From Anaerolineaceae bacterium oral taxon 439 (GTDB taxonomy: Bacteria; Chloroflexota; Anaerolineae; Anaerolineales; Anaerolineaceae): a DNA stretch of 64,000 nt. Both the position numbers and the translations under genes were made by a program. The first letter of the stretch is position 1. Every line of letters starts with the position of its first letter. The DNA lies in the NCBI GenBank assembly GCA_001717545.1, contig CP017039.1, positions 1,550,001 to 1,614,000 on the forward strand, written 5' to 3'. Under the pieces are notes generated by a model, which was not told the DNA's origin, ran no database searches, and saw nothing but the letters and a program-made list of their open reading frames with translations. Positions 25,851-34,796 of the stretch are shown one piece after another.

Positions 25851-27960
25851 TTTCACTCGCATATAAGCTGCAGCCGACGTCATAGAACGCGGCCTGAACT
25901 TCATTGAAGGTTTCAATCTTGTCGATTGGGAACTCGCTCAGGAGACGCTGGATCCGGGTACAGAGCGGCCGATCCAGATCCGGGTTCATGCGATGTGTTT
26001 CGCGGATCAGCGGGATGTTCTTTTGCCATTGCGCTGTATGCGCATAGGCTTCGATGAATGGGATCAGCTCCGAGGCTTCCGCCGGTGAGAGATCCTTCGC
26101 GCCGAGGCGGATCGATTCGTCGCCGATTTTCGCGATCTCTTCCCAGTCTTCAAATTGGCGGGCGAGATCGGCTTTCTGAAACGCGGCGCACCAGGTTTCG
26201 CCGCCGCTGTCCCTGAAGACCCGTTCTCGCAGGAACGGAGTCCGCGCCTGATCCGAGCGGCGGATCCGATCGAGGTTCGATAGCGGGATCAGGTCATAGA
26301 ACGAGGACGGGAAAATCGGGAGATCGGCATGCTGAGCTGGGTCCAGAACGCGCAGGCATCCGGGCGGCGCGTAAAAATAGACGATGAGGTCGGAGGCGCG
26401 GCCGCTGAAAAGGGCGGAACGGAAGCCATGATAAATCGGTGCGCCGGATTCGAGCTGGGTCAGGTCGCGATCAAAGCGGACGTCGAAGAATCCGACCGCG
26501 GTCGGAAGGTCGAGCGTTTGATGATCCGGGAAAAGCGCTAAATTAATCATCCCGGTCAGCGAATTGTCGGTTTCATAGCTGAGCGGGTTGAAATCGGTGA
26601 AGAAGTAGGTCCGCTCTTCGAGCCTGGGGATCCGGGCTTGCAGCTGCTCGACGAGACTCTTTTGCAGCTGCCAATCGCGGGCATAGCTGTTGGTGTTAAG
26701 GACGTTGCCGCCGGTCATGAACGCAGCCGTCAGCGCGACGAGCAGGATTTTCTGAACCTTGGTCCGCAGCGCCCAATCGATCAGCGCGACCAGCAGGATC
26801 GCTGACCCGAACATGTACGCGGTCAGCCAGCGGTCGCGCGGGAACGTCAGCGCAGGCGACAGGTCGGTGACGACGTAGGGAAGCCCTGGGAGGACGATGG
26901 CGCTGAGGCCGATGATGACCGCGCCGCCGGTCCAGCCGCGATCCGACGCTCCGTTATTCTTCGGCGCCGCGTTTTTCCTGAGGATCAGCGCGGCGGTCAG
27001 GAAGGTAAACGACAGGAGGACGACGATCCAGAAAACGCGGTCGGAGAACGCGGCGGTGGATTCGCTGAATGGGAAGCGGAAAAACTCGAACCAGGCCGAC
27101 CAGGTCGCGGTCAACGCGTCCTGAAGAACCGTTCGGAGAAGTCCGAGTCCGGTTCGCAGCGGGTCCGCGGTCAGACGATCGAGCAGGACCGGCCGGTACG
27201 ACGGAAAGCGGAAAACGAAAACGCGCCATACCATGAAGCCGATAAACGCGGTCAGGTAAGGGACCCAGCTCAGGACGGAATCGCGGATCAGGCGCAGTCC
27301 GGACGTCGGTTCCGTCCGTTCCCGGCGCAGGTAAACCCAGATCATGACAACGCGCGCCAGATCCAGCCCGGTGTAATATTCTGTACAGAGCGTGCAGAGC
27401 AGGTAGCAGACGACGCCCAGAACGGTATGCGCTATCGCGATAGCGGTCCGTTTCGCCTGGAACGCGTCGATCGCCAGGAACATGAAGACATAGGAGAGCA
27501 GGTAGAAGAACAGGAGGATGAACGCGTTTCCCCAGACGTAAGCGATCGGCGTCTGTTTGAAGCCCGAGTACACGGCGCAGATCGCCGCGATCCAAAGCGT
27601 TTCATCGGGCCGGTCTTTCCAGAGGAGGCGCAGCGTTTTAAAGAAAGCGCAGCCGGCGAGCCAGCGGAAGACGACGGTGAGCAGCTGCCAGCTCAGCGGA
27701 TTGACGGAAAAGATTTCGCCGGTCCAACGGTAAAGGATCCCGAGAAACGGGCGATCGCTGGTAAACGCGTCGGCGAAGCCCTGCGGCCCCTGGGTAACCT
27801 CGAACCAGAGCATCGGCCAATCGTCCCAGTAAAAACCGATCCGGGTAATCAGCGGGAGGAACGCCGCGGCGCTGAGAAGAAAGAGCAGCACGTAGCCGAA
27901 ACGATCGGATCGAAAAAAATTCCTGTTGCTGAAAAATAAACCTTGCGGTTCGGATTTCAC
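25840..27960 (-). CDS. GT-C-type membrane glycosyltransferase (putative)
   Basis: 706 aa with ten or more membrane segments and a C-terminal extracytoplasmic domain of about 280 residues. Just after the first segment comes GFYWDDWPMLWF, the acidic first-loop motif of GT-C enzymes, which use polyprenyl-phosphate sugars on the outer membrane face. The start is GTG at 27960, with AAGGAG 11 nt upstream. The operon with a bactoprenol GT2 enzyme and a methyltransferase supports a Gtr-like glycan-decoration module. No close named family is recognised. Confidence 0.65.
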   Translation of the reverse strand: MKSEPQGLFFSNRNFFRSDRFGYVLLFLLSAAAFLPLITRIGFYWDDWPMLWFEVTQGPQGFADAFTSDRPFLGILYRWTGEIFSVNPLSWQLLTVVFRWLAGCAFFKTLRLLWKDRPDETLWIAAICAVYSGFKQTPIAYVWGNAFILLFFYLLSYVFMFLAIDAFQAKRTAIAIAHTVLGVVCYLLCTLCTEYYTGLDLARVVMIWVYLRRERTEPTSGLRLIRDSVLSWVPYLTAFIGFMVWRVFVFRFPSYRPVLLDRLTADPLRTGLGLLRTVLQDALTATWSAWFEFFRFPFSESTAAFSDRVFWIVVLLSFTFLTAALILRKNAAPKNNGASDRGWTGGAVIIGLSAIVLPGLPYVVTDLSPALTFPRDRWLTAYMFGSAILLVALIDWALRTKVQKILLVALTAAFMTGGNVLNTNSYARDWQLQKSLVEQLQARIPRLEERTYFFTDFNPLSYETDNSLTGMINLALFPDHQTLDLPTAVGFFDVRFDRDLTQLESGAPIYHGFRSALFSGRASDLIVYFYAPPGCLRVLDPAQHADLPIFPSSFYDLIPLSNLDRIRRSDQARTPFLRERVFRDSGGETWCAAFQKADLARQFEDWEEIAKIGDESIRLGAKDLSPAEASELIPFIEAYAHTAQWQKNIPLIRETHRMNPDLDRPLCTRIQRLLSEFPIDKIETFNEVQAAFYDVGCSLYASENDK

Positions 27961-28062
27961 GAAAGCGTAAGCTCCTTATTTCATAGAATCATCGATTCAA
28001 TTTTACCAAATGGCGGAAAAATCGGCGCTGCAAAACGCAACTGAGTGTGAAATTTGTTCAAC

Positions 28063-28091
28063 TTGACAGAATCTGAGAAGGACGGTATTAT
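28063..28091 (+). promoter_or_regulatory. Promoter of the initiator tRNA
   Basis: TTGACA, 17-bp spacer, TATTAT, ending 12 bases before the tRNA. Confidence 0.85.
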
Positions 28092-28103
28092 ATATAGTGT
28101 TGA

Positions 28104-28175
28104 TGCGGGGTAGAGCAGAGGCAGCTCGTCGGGCTCATAACCCGGAGGTCGTACGTTCGAATCGTGCCCCCGCTA
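28104..28175 (+). tRNA. tRNA-fMet (CAT), initiator
   Basis: A cloverleaf of 72 nt. The acceptor is GCGGGG/CCCCGC with an unpaired position 1:72 (T28104 opposite T28174), and the D stem is GAGC/GCTC. The anticodon stem has three consecutive G-C pairs around CTCATAA, and the T arm is GTACG-TTCGAAT-CGTGC. The 1:72 mismatch plus GGG/CCC are the hallmarks of initiator tRNA. CCA is not encoded. Confidence 0.93.
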
Positions 28176-28183
28176 CTAAACGA

Positions 28184-28213
28184 GAACCGGAGTACTCTAA
28201 GCTCTGGTTTTTT
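28184..28213 (+). terminator. Terminator of tRNA-fMet
   Basis: AACCGGAG / CTCTGGTT stem (one G-T pair) followed by TTTTTT. It immediately adjoins the transposase remnant. Confidence 0.75.
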
Positions 28214-28768
28214 CATATCCCAAAGTAATTCGTCTGAGGCAAACCAAATATTGCGGATAAATGCTCAATAAGGTCCGTATCGGTTGCCAGGCGCAGATAC
28301 TTGCGATCGACCTTGGCCACCCGGAATTTACGAAAGAATTCGAAGATCTCGCTGGCTGAGAACCAATTCTTCAGAATTTTCGTTTGGAAGAATCTCTCCA
28401 GCAAAACGGTCAGATAGCAGATCAGAAAATGATCCTGGATCGTTTCCTTTTTTCTCAGAAAAACTGGACGCGCATCCAGATCGGATTTCATGATTCGAAA
28501 GGCTTCTTCAATGCGCCAAAGATTATGGCAGGTGTCGTAAATCTGCTGATTCGGCATGCCGATCTCAGAAGTTACCAGCAGGTTATATCCTGTTTAACTT
28601 TGAATATGGGTTTCTACCGAACCTAAGAATTGATAACAGAAATGCGCGGTGCCTTTTTTCTCCGGGGAATAAAAGCTTTTGTCGATCGAGAGATAGGTTC
28701 GATTTTTCTGCTTCGTTTTCTTGAGATAATAAAGCATAATTTCCCAGAAATAATGCCGCTAACGCCAT
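28213..28768 (-). pseudogene. Decayed IS4/IS1634-type transposase (C-terminal part)
   Basis: Two frames read end to end on the minus strand. 28768-28583 encodes about 61 residues of poor homology. A frameshift then leads into 28557-28213, with NLLVTSE just upstream of MPNQQIYDTCHNLWRIEEAF and RIMKSDLDARPVF, the Y-(2)-R-(3)-E-(6)-K-type end of IS4-superfamily transposases. The N-terminal DDE core is absent. It is AT-rich and lies directly after the tRNA-fMet terminator, so an insertion sequence entered behind the tRNA and then degraded. Confidence 0.72.
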
Positions 28769-29032
28769 TATTACAGCATGAAAAACCGGGCCTTGTCAAG
28801 TTATTATTTTATAAGCAGGGCTGTCAATTACGAAGAAATCCTTATATTTTTCCACCCGCTTTCTAAAGTTTCTGGCATGAACTACCAAAGACGAGGACGC
28901 AAGATGGGAAAAACAATATGTCGCTTATCCAGCAAAATAAGTGACAAAAATCATCTTGCTTTTCTCATGACCGCATCTAAAATATAAGATATATTATATG
29001 GCCAAATTTATTTTACACTCAGAGGTGATCCT
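28769..29032. other. AT-rich intergenic region with a possible promoter
   Basis: No gene is supported. A TTGCTT-16 nt-TAAAAT pair at 28956-28983 could drive the secreted-protein gene at 29033. The composition matches the adjacent transposase remnant and is probably IS-derived. Confidence 0.45.
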
Positions 29033-30592
29033 ATGCATGGACAGAAGGCAGTCTGTCTGGTTTTAATCATCACAGCGTTCCTTCTCGTCCCGATCCCATC
29101 CCAAGTCTTCGCAACCTCCGAATTCAACTGGGAGCTTCGCGCTTATCGGGACTTTTCCGTCGCCTGCGCCTTTTCTACAAGCGACGCGAATCCGCCCGGG
29201 AACGATGTCCTTCGTATCCACTGCGGCGATCGGATCGCGTCCGAATTCGCGCTGACGCCGCAATGCGACGATCCGACGTTCCTGGCCTGCGACGGCTATT
29301 TTCTTCGTGGCTTTTCGCTCCAGTCTGATCCGCACGAAGACATTTGGATCGACAGCAGCTCAGTCATGGGGCTGCGCGAAATTGAAATCCGTCCGTTGAA
29401 CTGCGAACCCAACGCCATCTGCGATCAGATTCCGATTATCGAATTCTCCGTACGGTCCCAGTCAGACGCGCAGTCTGTTTTCCAAATCACGATCGATAAC
29501 GAAGATTTCACATGCGCAGCGCCAGTCTGCCAGATTGCTTTAGCGCCGCCTTCCTCTAAAAAGAATTCATGGATCACCGCAAGCCTGATCGATCCGGAGG
29601 GAACCAGTGGAAAGCTGCACCATATTTTTTTTCGATTTAAACGGCTCATGCGCTCCCCGGATCTTTTTTTTCTGGAATGGCTCTGGTGCGATCGGTTCGG
29701 GGACTCGCTATACGGGGCGGAAAACTGGTACGTCGTCCCGTCGCCCTTAGAGCTGGGCAGACTGGACGGAACCGTATTAGCGCCCAGTCAGACGGAAGAC
29801 GATATCTATACGGAATATCAGCTCTACGGCCTCTGCGCAGAGTTCATCAGAAACGGCACGGTTCGCGCTCGCGACTGTCCAGGATTCGGGCTTTTAGACG
29901 GGAAAACTCCCAACGGATGCGGAATCGACGCATGCCGTGAGCAGGTTATCCTGCGCCAGAACGACGCGAACCAGCAGATTACGCGCGCCGGAACCGCGTT
30001 TCGAATTCCGCCGGGACTCCTGAAAAACGTCCTGCTGGGCGAATCTCAATTCACGAAATTTTCCGGACAACCCGGAGAAATCGGAGCGGGTCATCTGACT
30101 CAGCTTGGCGTGGATACGTTGCTGCGATGGTCGCCTTCGACGTTCGCGTCCGCGTGCGCGGAAGTTTACCCGCTTCTGCCGGAGCTCTGCGCCGCGGGAT
30201 ATGAGGCCATGGACGAGCCGCATCGCCGCCTCCTTCGCGGCGTTATCGTCCGGGAAGCGCGCGCGGACGAAGGTATTATGCTGACTGCCAGAATTCTTTT
30301 CGCCTGCGAAAGACAGGTTGGCTGGATCATTATTGATCTGCGGAATCGGCCGCTGCAGCATATTACGGATTATCAGACGTTGTGGAAGCTGTCGGTCGCG
30401 ACCTATCATGCCGGCGCCGAATGTACGAGGCAGGCGATTACGCGAACGGTGAAACAGCAATATGCGATCCAGTGGACGAATATCAGAAGGAACTATGTCG
30501 GGAAATGCCGCTCAGCTCCGGCTTACGTGGATATCGTATTCAGTCCCGACTATCCCAGGTATCCGCCGCTTATGTCCAGCGCGGATCACTGA
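29033..30592 (+). CDS. Secreted Cys-rich protein with a transglycosylase-like domain
   Basis: 519 aa. The signal peptide is AVCLVLIITAFLLVPIPSQV then FA. The N-terminal half is beta-rich with about a dozen cysteines (CGD, CDDPTFLACDG, CEPNAICDQ, CAAPVCQ), probably disulfide-bonded outside the cell. The C-terminal part (from about 320) contains FRIPPGLLKNVLLGESQF, then GEIGAGHLTQLGVDTLLRW, an SLT/lysozyme-like catalytic signature with Glu in ESQF. It may cleave peptidoglycan or another polymer. The gene is preceded by AGAGGTG and stands alone. The family is not named; I infer the enzymatic role from the motif. Confidence 0.55.
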   Translation: MHGQKAVCLVLIITAFLLVPIPSQVFATSEFNWELRAYRDFSVACAFSTSDANPPGNDVLRIHCGDRIASEFALTPQCDDPTFLACDGYFLRGFSLQSDPHEDIWIDSSSVMGLREIEIRPLNCEPNAICDQIPIIEFSVRSQSDAQSVFQITIDNEDFTCAAPVCQIALAPPSSKKNSWITASLIDPEGTSGKLHHIFFRFKRLMRSPDLFFLEWLWCDRFGDSLYGAENWYVVPSPLELGRLDGTVLAPSQTEDDIYTEYQLYGLCAEFIRNGTVRARDCPGFGLLDGKTPNGCGIDACREQVILRQNDANQQITRAGTAFRIPPGLLKNVLLGESQFTKFSGQPGEIGAGHLTQLGVDTLLRWSPSTFASACAEVYPLLPELCAAGYEAMDEPHRRLLRGVIVREARADEGIMLTARILFACERQVGWIIIDLRNRPLQHITDYQTLWKLSVATYHAGAECTRQAITRTVKQQYAIQWTNIRRNYVGKCRSAPAYVDIVFSPDYPRYPPLMSSADH

Positions 30593-30856
30593 ACTTCCGC
30601 TCGCCTTGCGCAATTCTACAGCTTACTGGATTCGCTGCGTCCGGCATCTTCGCGAATGAATTTTCCTCCTGTCCCGAATCGCAAGTCCTGGTTAACCAGA
30701 TTTAGCTTCTGCGATGCTGCTCCTGTCGACTTCGGAATTTCTTTCATCGTGCGATCGACCGACGACGTCTTCGCGCCGATCGCGGCAAAATTCCTTTAAT
30801 TGCGCCCATAACCTGCGTCCGTCTCCAAATCAAAGATAAATCCTATCATCGGTTTT

Positions 30857-31075
30857 TTATTCCGTCCAGATCATTTTTCGTTCCAGGGTCTGTCTGTCGA
30901 TTTTGAAGATCCTGTCAACGGTCAGGCCGGATAAGGTCAGAACGTAAACCTGCTTGCAGGCAATGTAAAAATCCAGTATGTTCCCATCCAGAATCAGTTC
31001 ATCCCGCTGCGTCGAGAGCCGGGAATTCCGGGCGGAAACGGCCGGATTTTCATGGTTTAGGATAGAATAAACGAA
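30857..31075 (-). pseudogene. Possible gene remnant opposite the DUF1015 leader
   Basis: An open frame of about 70 codons with no start codon or ribosome site, but with protein-like content (ELILDGNILDFYIACKQVYV, LTLSGLTVDRIFKI). A stop lies just upstream. It may be the 3' remnant of a beta-propeller-like gene. The remaining bases of the 30593-31100 gap show nothing else; GAAACG to AAAGGAG before 31101 is the DUF1015 ribosome site. Confidence 0.3.
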
Positions 31076-31100
31076 ACGTCATCGATAAAGGAGAATTTAA

Positions 31101-32414
31101 ATGGACTGTCAAAAACCTGTCGTCCTGCCCCCCGAAATCCTGCTTCCGAACGCTTCGGTCGATCTGGAGAAGTGGGCTGTGATCGCCTGCGATCAGTATA
31201 CGTCGAACGAGGCGTATTGGAAGCGCGTTGAAGCGTTCGTCGGCGATTCGCCGTCGACGCTGAACCTGATTTTCCCGGAATATTATTTAGGGAAGGTCGA
31301 CGAAGCGAAAAAAATTCAGCAAATCCGGTCCGCCATGCGCGCGTACGACGAAGAGAACGTTTTCACGACGCATCGCGGCATGATCTTAGTCGAGCGTCAG
31401 ATCGGCCACGCGACGCGGTATGGGCTGATGGCTGCGATCGATCTGGAGGCGTACGATTACACGCGCGCTTCGACGAGCTGGATCCGCGCGACGGAGGGGA
31501 CGGTCGCCGAACGGATCCCGCCGCGAATGAAGATCCGCGAAGGCGCGCCGCTCGAACTTCCGCATATTCTGGTCCTCGTCGACGATACGGAAAAGCTGCT
31601 GATCGAGCCGCTGGTCGCAATCAGGGATACGCTTCCGGTCGCGTATGACTTCGACCTGATGATGGGGAGTGGGCATATCCGCGGTTATTCGCTCGCCGAC
31701 GGGGAAATCGAACGGCGTGTCCTGGCGGCGGTCGATCGGCTCCGTTCCGACGAGACGCTGACGAAGAAGTATGGTCCGCTGAATGAGCGAAATCGGATTC
31801 TTTTCGCAATCGGCGACGGGAATCATTCGTTAGCGACGGCGAAGGAAATCTGGGAAAAGAATAAGAAGGCCTGGGGCCCGGATCACCCGGCCCGATACGC
31901 AATGGTTGAGCTGGAAAATCTTCATGCCGCGGCGCAGGAATTTGAGCCGATTCATCGGATCGTTTCAGGCCTGAGCGGTTCGCTGAAGAATGCGCTGACC
32001 GGCGAATTCGGCGGGACGGTTACGTTCGAGCCGTTCGCGAATCGGGAAACGCTTTTCGCCGCGGTCGACGCGACGAAGGACGGCGTCCAGTCGTTCGGAC
32101 TGATCGAAGACGGCGAGTTCGTCAAGGTTACGTTCGCGGAGCCGCGGTCTGCGCTCTGCGTCGGGTCGGTTCAGCAGTTCCTTGACCAGCTCAGGAAGGC
32201 CGGGTTCTTTAAAGAAGTCGACTACCTGCATGGTACGGAAGAGTTGAGCGCGCTGTCCGACGTGAAAGGGAACGCGGGGATTTATCTCCCGCCGGTTCAG
32301 AAAAACGGCTTCTTCGAAGGGATTATCAAAGACGGCGCGCTCCCGCGCAAGACGTTTTCGATGGGCGAGGCGCAGGAAAAGCGCTTTTATATTGAAGCGC
32401 GTCGGATTTTGTAG
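31101..32414 (+). CDS. DUF1015 family protein
   Basis: 437 aa, full-length DUF1015: LPPEILLPNASVDLEKWAVI, ACDQYTSNEAYWKRVE, the conserved FAIGDGNHSLATAKEIWE and HPARYAMVELENLH. DUF1015 proteins are cytosolic; some branches are linked to serine or phosphoserine metabolism, but no reaction is established for this one. The ATG has AAAGGAG 7 nt upstream. It is followed by the NBR1-domain genes after about 105 nt. Confidence 0.88.
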   Translation: MDCQKPVVLPPEILLPNASVDLEKWAVIACDQYTSNEAYWKRVEAFVGDSPSTLNLIFPEYYLGKVDEAKKIQQIRSAMRAYDEENVFTTHRGMILVERQIGHATRYGLMAAIDLEAYDYTRASTSWIRATEGTVAERIPPRMKIREGAPLELPHILVLVDDTEKLLIEPLVAIRDTLPVAYDFDLMMGSGHIRGYSLADGEIERRVLAAVDRLRSDETLTKKYGPLNERNRILFAIGDGNHSLATAKEIWEKNKKAWGPDHPARYAMVELENLHAAAQEFEPIHRIVSGLSGSLKNALTGEFGGTVTFEPFANRETLFAAVDATKDGVQSFGLIEDGEFVKVTFAEPRSALCVGSVQQFLDQLRKAGFFKEVDYLHGTEELSALSDVKGNAGIYLPPVQKNGFFEGIIKDGALPRKTFSMGEAQEKRFYIEARRIL

Positions 32415-32530
32415 CGAAGCGAAGGATGCGGTCTGTCCGGACCGGGGCTGCCGGTTTTTCCGCCGCGAACTCAGCCGGCCGGTTTTTTTGGTAGAATATT
32501 AAACGGATCAGTTGAAAATTGAAGGAGTTC

Positions 32531-33208
32531 ATGAAAATGCGAAAAGTTTCTTATCTTATCTTGATGGGCATCGCGGTTTTTGTGCTGAGCGCATGTGGTC
32601 CGGCGGAAACCCCGGTCCCGACGGTCGATTTGAATCTTCTGGCGACGGACGCCGCTGCGACGATCGCCGCGCAATATACCCAGACGGCCTGGGCGATGCC
32701 GACGGAGACGCCGGAGCCGACGTACACGCCGATCATCCCGACGGAGATCCCAACGATGATGGCGATTCCGACGATCGCGACCGGCGGTGACGCCGCGCCT
32801 GGCGCGATCCCGGCGGTGGGAGAAGCGATCCCGACGATTCCCGCCGCGCTCCCGACCGCGACGCTGGGAAAGACGGGGAATCAGTGCGTCTACTCGGACC
32901 AGAATATCAAGGACGGGACGGTCTTCAAGGCCGGCCAGACCGCCGATCTGACCTGGTACGTGACGAATACGGGAACGACGACCTGGACGACGGATTACTC
33001 GATCCGGTTCTATTCCGGGACGAACTTCGCGAAAGCCGGGAATACCCGCTATAAGCTCCCGGTTGCCGCGGCTCCGCAGGCTACCGCTCAGTTCACGATC
33101 GATATCGTCGCGCCGTCGACAGCGGGTGAGTATAAGATGGCCTGGGTCATTTCCGACGAAGGCGATAATAATTTCTGCATGGTCGACGTGACGATTAAGG
33201 TTGAGTAA
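32531..33208 (+). CDS. Lipoprotein with an NBR1-like Ig domain
   Basis: 225 aa. A type II signal has the lipobox LSAC (Cys near residue 22), followed by a Thr/Pro linker (TPTETPEPTYTPIIPTEIPT-like, residues 50-110). The C-terminal domain is the Ig-like fold of NBR1 (NQCVYSDQNIKDGTVFKAGQ, WYVTNTGTTTWT, YKMAWVISDEGDNNFC), which in bacteria is found on surface lipoproteins, especially in Anaerolineae. Two ATGs (32531, 32537) are possible; GAAGGAG precedes both. Its partner gene with the same domain follows in 12 nt. Confidence 0.82.
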   Translation: MKMRKVSYLILMGIAVFVLSACGPAETPVPTVDLNLLATDAAATIAAQYTQTAWAMPTETPEPTYTPIIPTEIPTMMAIPTIATGGDAAPGAIPAVGEAIPTIPAALPTATLGKTGNQCVYSDQNIKDGTVFKAGQTADLTWYVTNTGTTTWTTDYSIRFYSGTNFAKAGNTRYKLPVAAAPQATAQFTIDIVAPSTAGEYKMAWVISDEGDNNFCMVDVTIKVE

Positions 33209-33220
33209 GCGAAGCGGCGT

Positions 33221-33802
33221 ATGAATAAAAAGTTTCTTTTAATTATAATTACTGTGTTGGCGCTGACGCTGATCGGGTTTACTCATTTCAGCGCGCAGCT
33301 CGCTCCGGCGGAGTTCGACGCGCTCCGGACGGAGGTCGCCGCGACCGTCTACGGCGAAATCTATTCAACCGTCTATTGGCAGTTCTCCGCGCAGTCGACG
33401 CAGGCGGCGCTGGCTCCGGCTTCCCCGGGCGTTACGGGGCTTGGGCCGGGCGTCTGGAAGCCGACGCCGACCGTCTATTCGTATATGGCGAAAATGACGG
33501 GACAGGGGAAGAACTACATGCAGATCAAGATGTACGAAGATTGGAAGATGAGCTGGACGTTTAAAAACGTCGGGCCGCTCGATTGGACGGATGAATTTTA
33601 TCTTCGCTACTATAAGGGCGTCGTCCCGATCGAAGGAAAAGTTATCATGCTCCCTGCGGTTCCGAAGGGTGAGAGCGTTACGGTCGAAGTCACGTTCGAC
33701 GGACGCGATTCGCCGGGAATTTATAACGCCTATTTCGAGCTGATCGACAACGACGGGGCGGTTATTTTAGATAATATTTTCTCAGCGGTCCTGGTAAAAT
33801 AA
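33221..33802 (+). CDS. Membrane-anchored or secreted NBR1-like Ig-domain protein
   Basis: 193 aa with an N-terminal hydrophobic segment (FLLIIITVLALTLIGFTHF) that lacks a lipobox Cys. A spacer precedes an NBR1-like domain (MSWTFKNVGPLDWTDEFYLR, SVTVEVTFDGRDSPGIYNAYFELI). It is co-transcribed with the lipoprotein of the same domain and presumably works with it on the cell surface. Ligand unknown. Confidence 0.75.
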   Translation: MNKKFLLIIITVLALTLIGFTHFSAQLAPAEFDALRTEVAATVYGEIYSTVYWQFSAQSTQAALAPASPGVTGLGPGVWKPTPTVYSYMAKMTGQGKNYMQIKMYEDWKMSWTFKNVGPLDWTDEFYLRYYKGVVPIEGKVIMLPAVPKGESVTVEVTFDGRDSPGIYNAYFELIDNDGAVILDNIFSAVLVK

Positions 33803-33808
33803 CCGCGG

Positions 33809-34777
33809 GTGAAGTCCTTCATGACTTCAAGCGATCGGAAAAACTGGATCAGAGCCGAGGCGAACCGTCTCGGCTTTAGCTTTACCGGGTTCACGACGGC
33901 CGATCCGCTCGAAGCCGAAACGCTGCGTTATCTGGATTGGCTTCGGCGCGGCTGTCATGGCGAAATGGTTTATCTCGAACGGGCGGATACGATCGCGAAA
34001 CGTGCGGATCCGCGCGCGCTTTTCCCCGACGGGCGGAGCGCAATCGTTTTCGGCGTCCGGATCGGCGTCTGGCCGCGACCCGACCGTGGGTATCAGGTCG
34101 CGGATTTCGCCCGTTATTACGATTATCACGATACGATTCCTGTCCGGCTGAACGAGCTTTTCGAACGTTATAACCGCGTTTTCGCTTCGGAACTGCGATG
34201 GAAAATCTGCGCCGATTCTTCGCCGGTCTTTGAGCGCGCGCTGGCGGTCCGCGCCGGGTTGGGCTGGATCGGACGCAGCTCGATGCTGATTCATCCGCGG
34301 TTCGGTTCGAAAACGCTGTTGGCGGTCGCGTTTACGGACGCGGCTTTCGAGGCAGACGCGCCGTTTATCGGGGAATGGTGCGGAAGCTGCCGCCGCTGCG
34401 TTGAGGCTTGCCCGATGGGCTGTATCGACGGAGAGATGCGCGAAATTGACGCGCGCCGCTGTATCTCTTACCTGACGATCGAACGGAAATCGTCTCTGGA
34501 GGCGGAACTTTGGGAACGGATCGGAACCCGGGTTTTCGGCTGTGACGTGTGCACGGATGTCTGCCCTTGGAATCGATCGGCGATGCGTCTCGAAATAACC
34601 CCGGCGAAAACGTCCTCTGGGATCCTGATCCCCAATGGGGCCGCGTTTCCGGACGAGCGCGATTTTGAGCTGACGCAGGCGACGTTTAAGGAAAAGTATT
34701 GCGGTTCGCCGATCCTGCGGCGGAAGCTGCCGCGCTGGCTGGCGAATCTGGAGAACGCGGGCCGGAATTGGCGCTGA
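33809..34777 (+). CDS. queG: Epoxyqueuosine reductase
   Basis: Reduces epoxyqueuosine to queuosine in tRNA, the last step of the pathway. 322 aa with DUF1730 in the N-terminal half and two ferredoxin-type [4Fe-4S] motifs (CGSCRRCVEACPMGC near 195; CDVCTDVCPWN near 250), as in other QueG proteins, which also bind cobalamin. The start is a GTG at 33809; an ATG 12 nt downstream is possible. No other queuosine gene is in the window, and the substrate would be made elsewhere in the genome. It sits 6 nt after the Ig-domain gene. Confidence 0.9.
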   Translation: MKSFMTSSDRKNWIRAEANRLGFSFTGFTTADPLEAETLRYLDWLRRGCHGEMVYLERADTIAKRADPRALFPDGRSAIVFGVRIGVWPRPDRGYQVADFARYYDYHDTIPVRLNELFERYNRVFASELRWKICADSSPVFERALAVRAGLGWIGRSSMLIHPRFGSKTLLAVAFTDAAFEADAPFIGEWCGSCRRCVEACPMGCIDGEMREIDARRCISYLTIERKSSLEAELWERIGTRVFGCDVCTDVCPWNRSAMRLEITPAKTSSGILIPNGAAFPDERDFELTQATFKEKYCGSPILRRKLPRWLANLENAGRNWR

Positions 34778-34796
34778 TCCAGGGTCTTTTCTCTCG

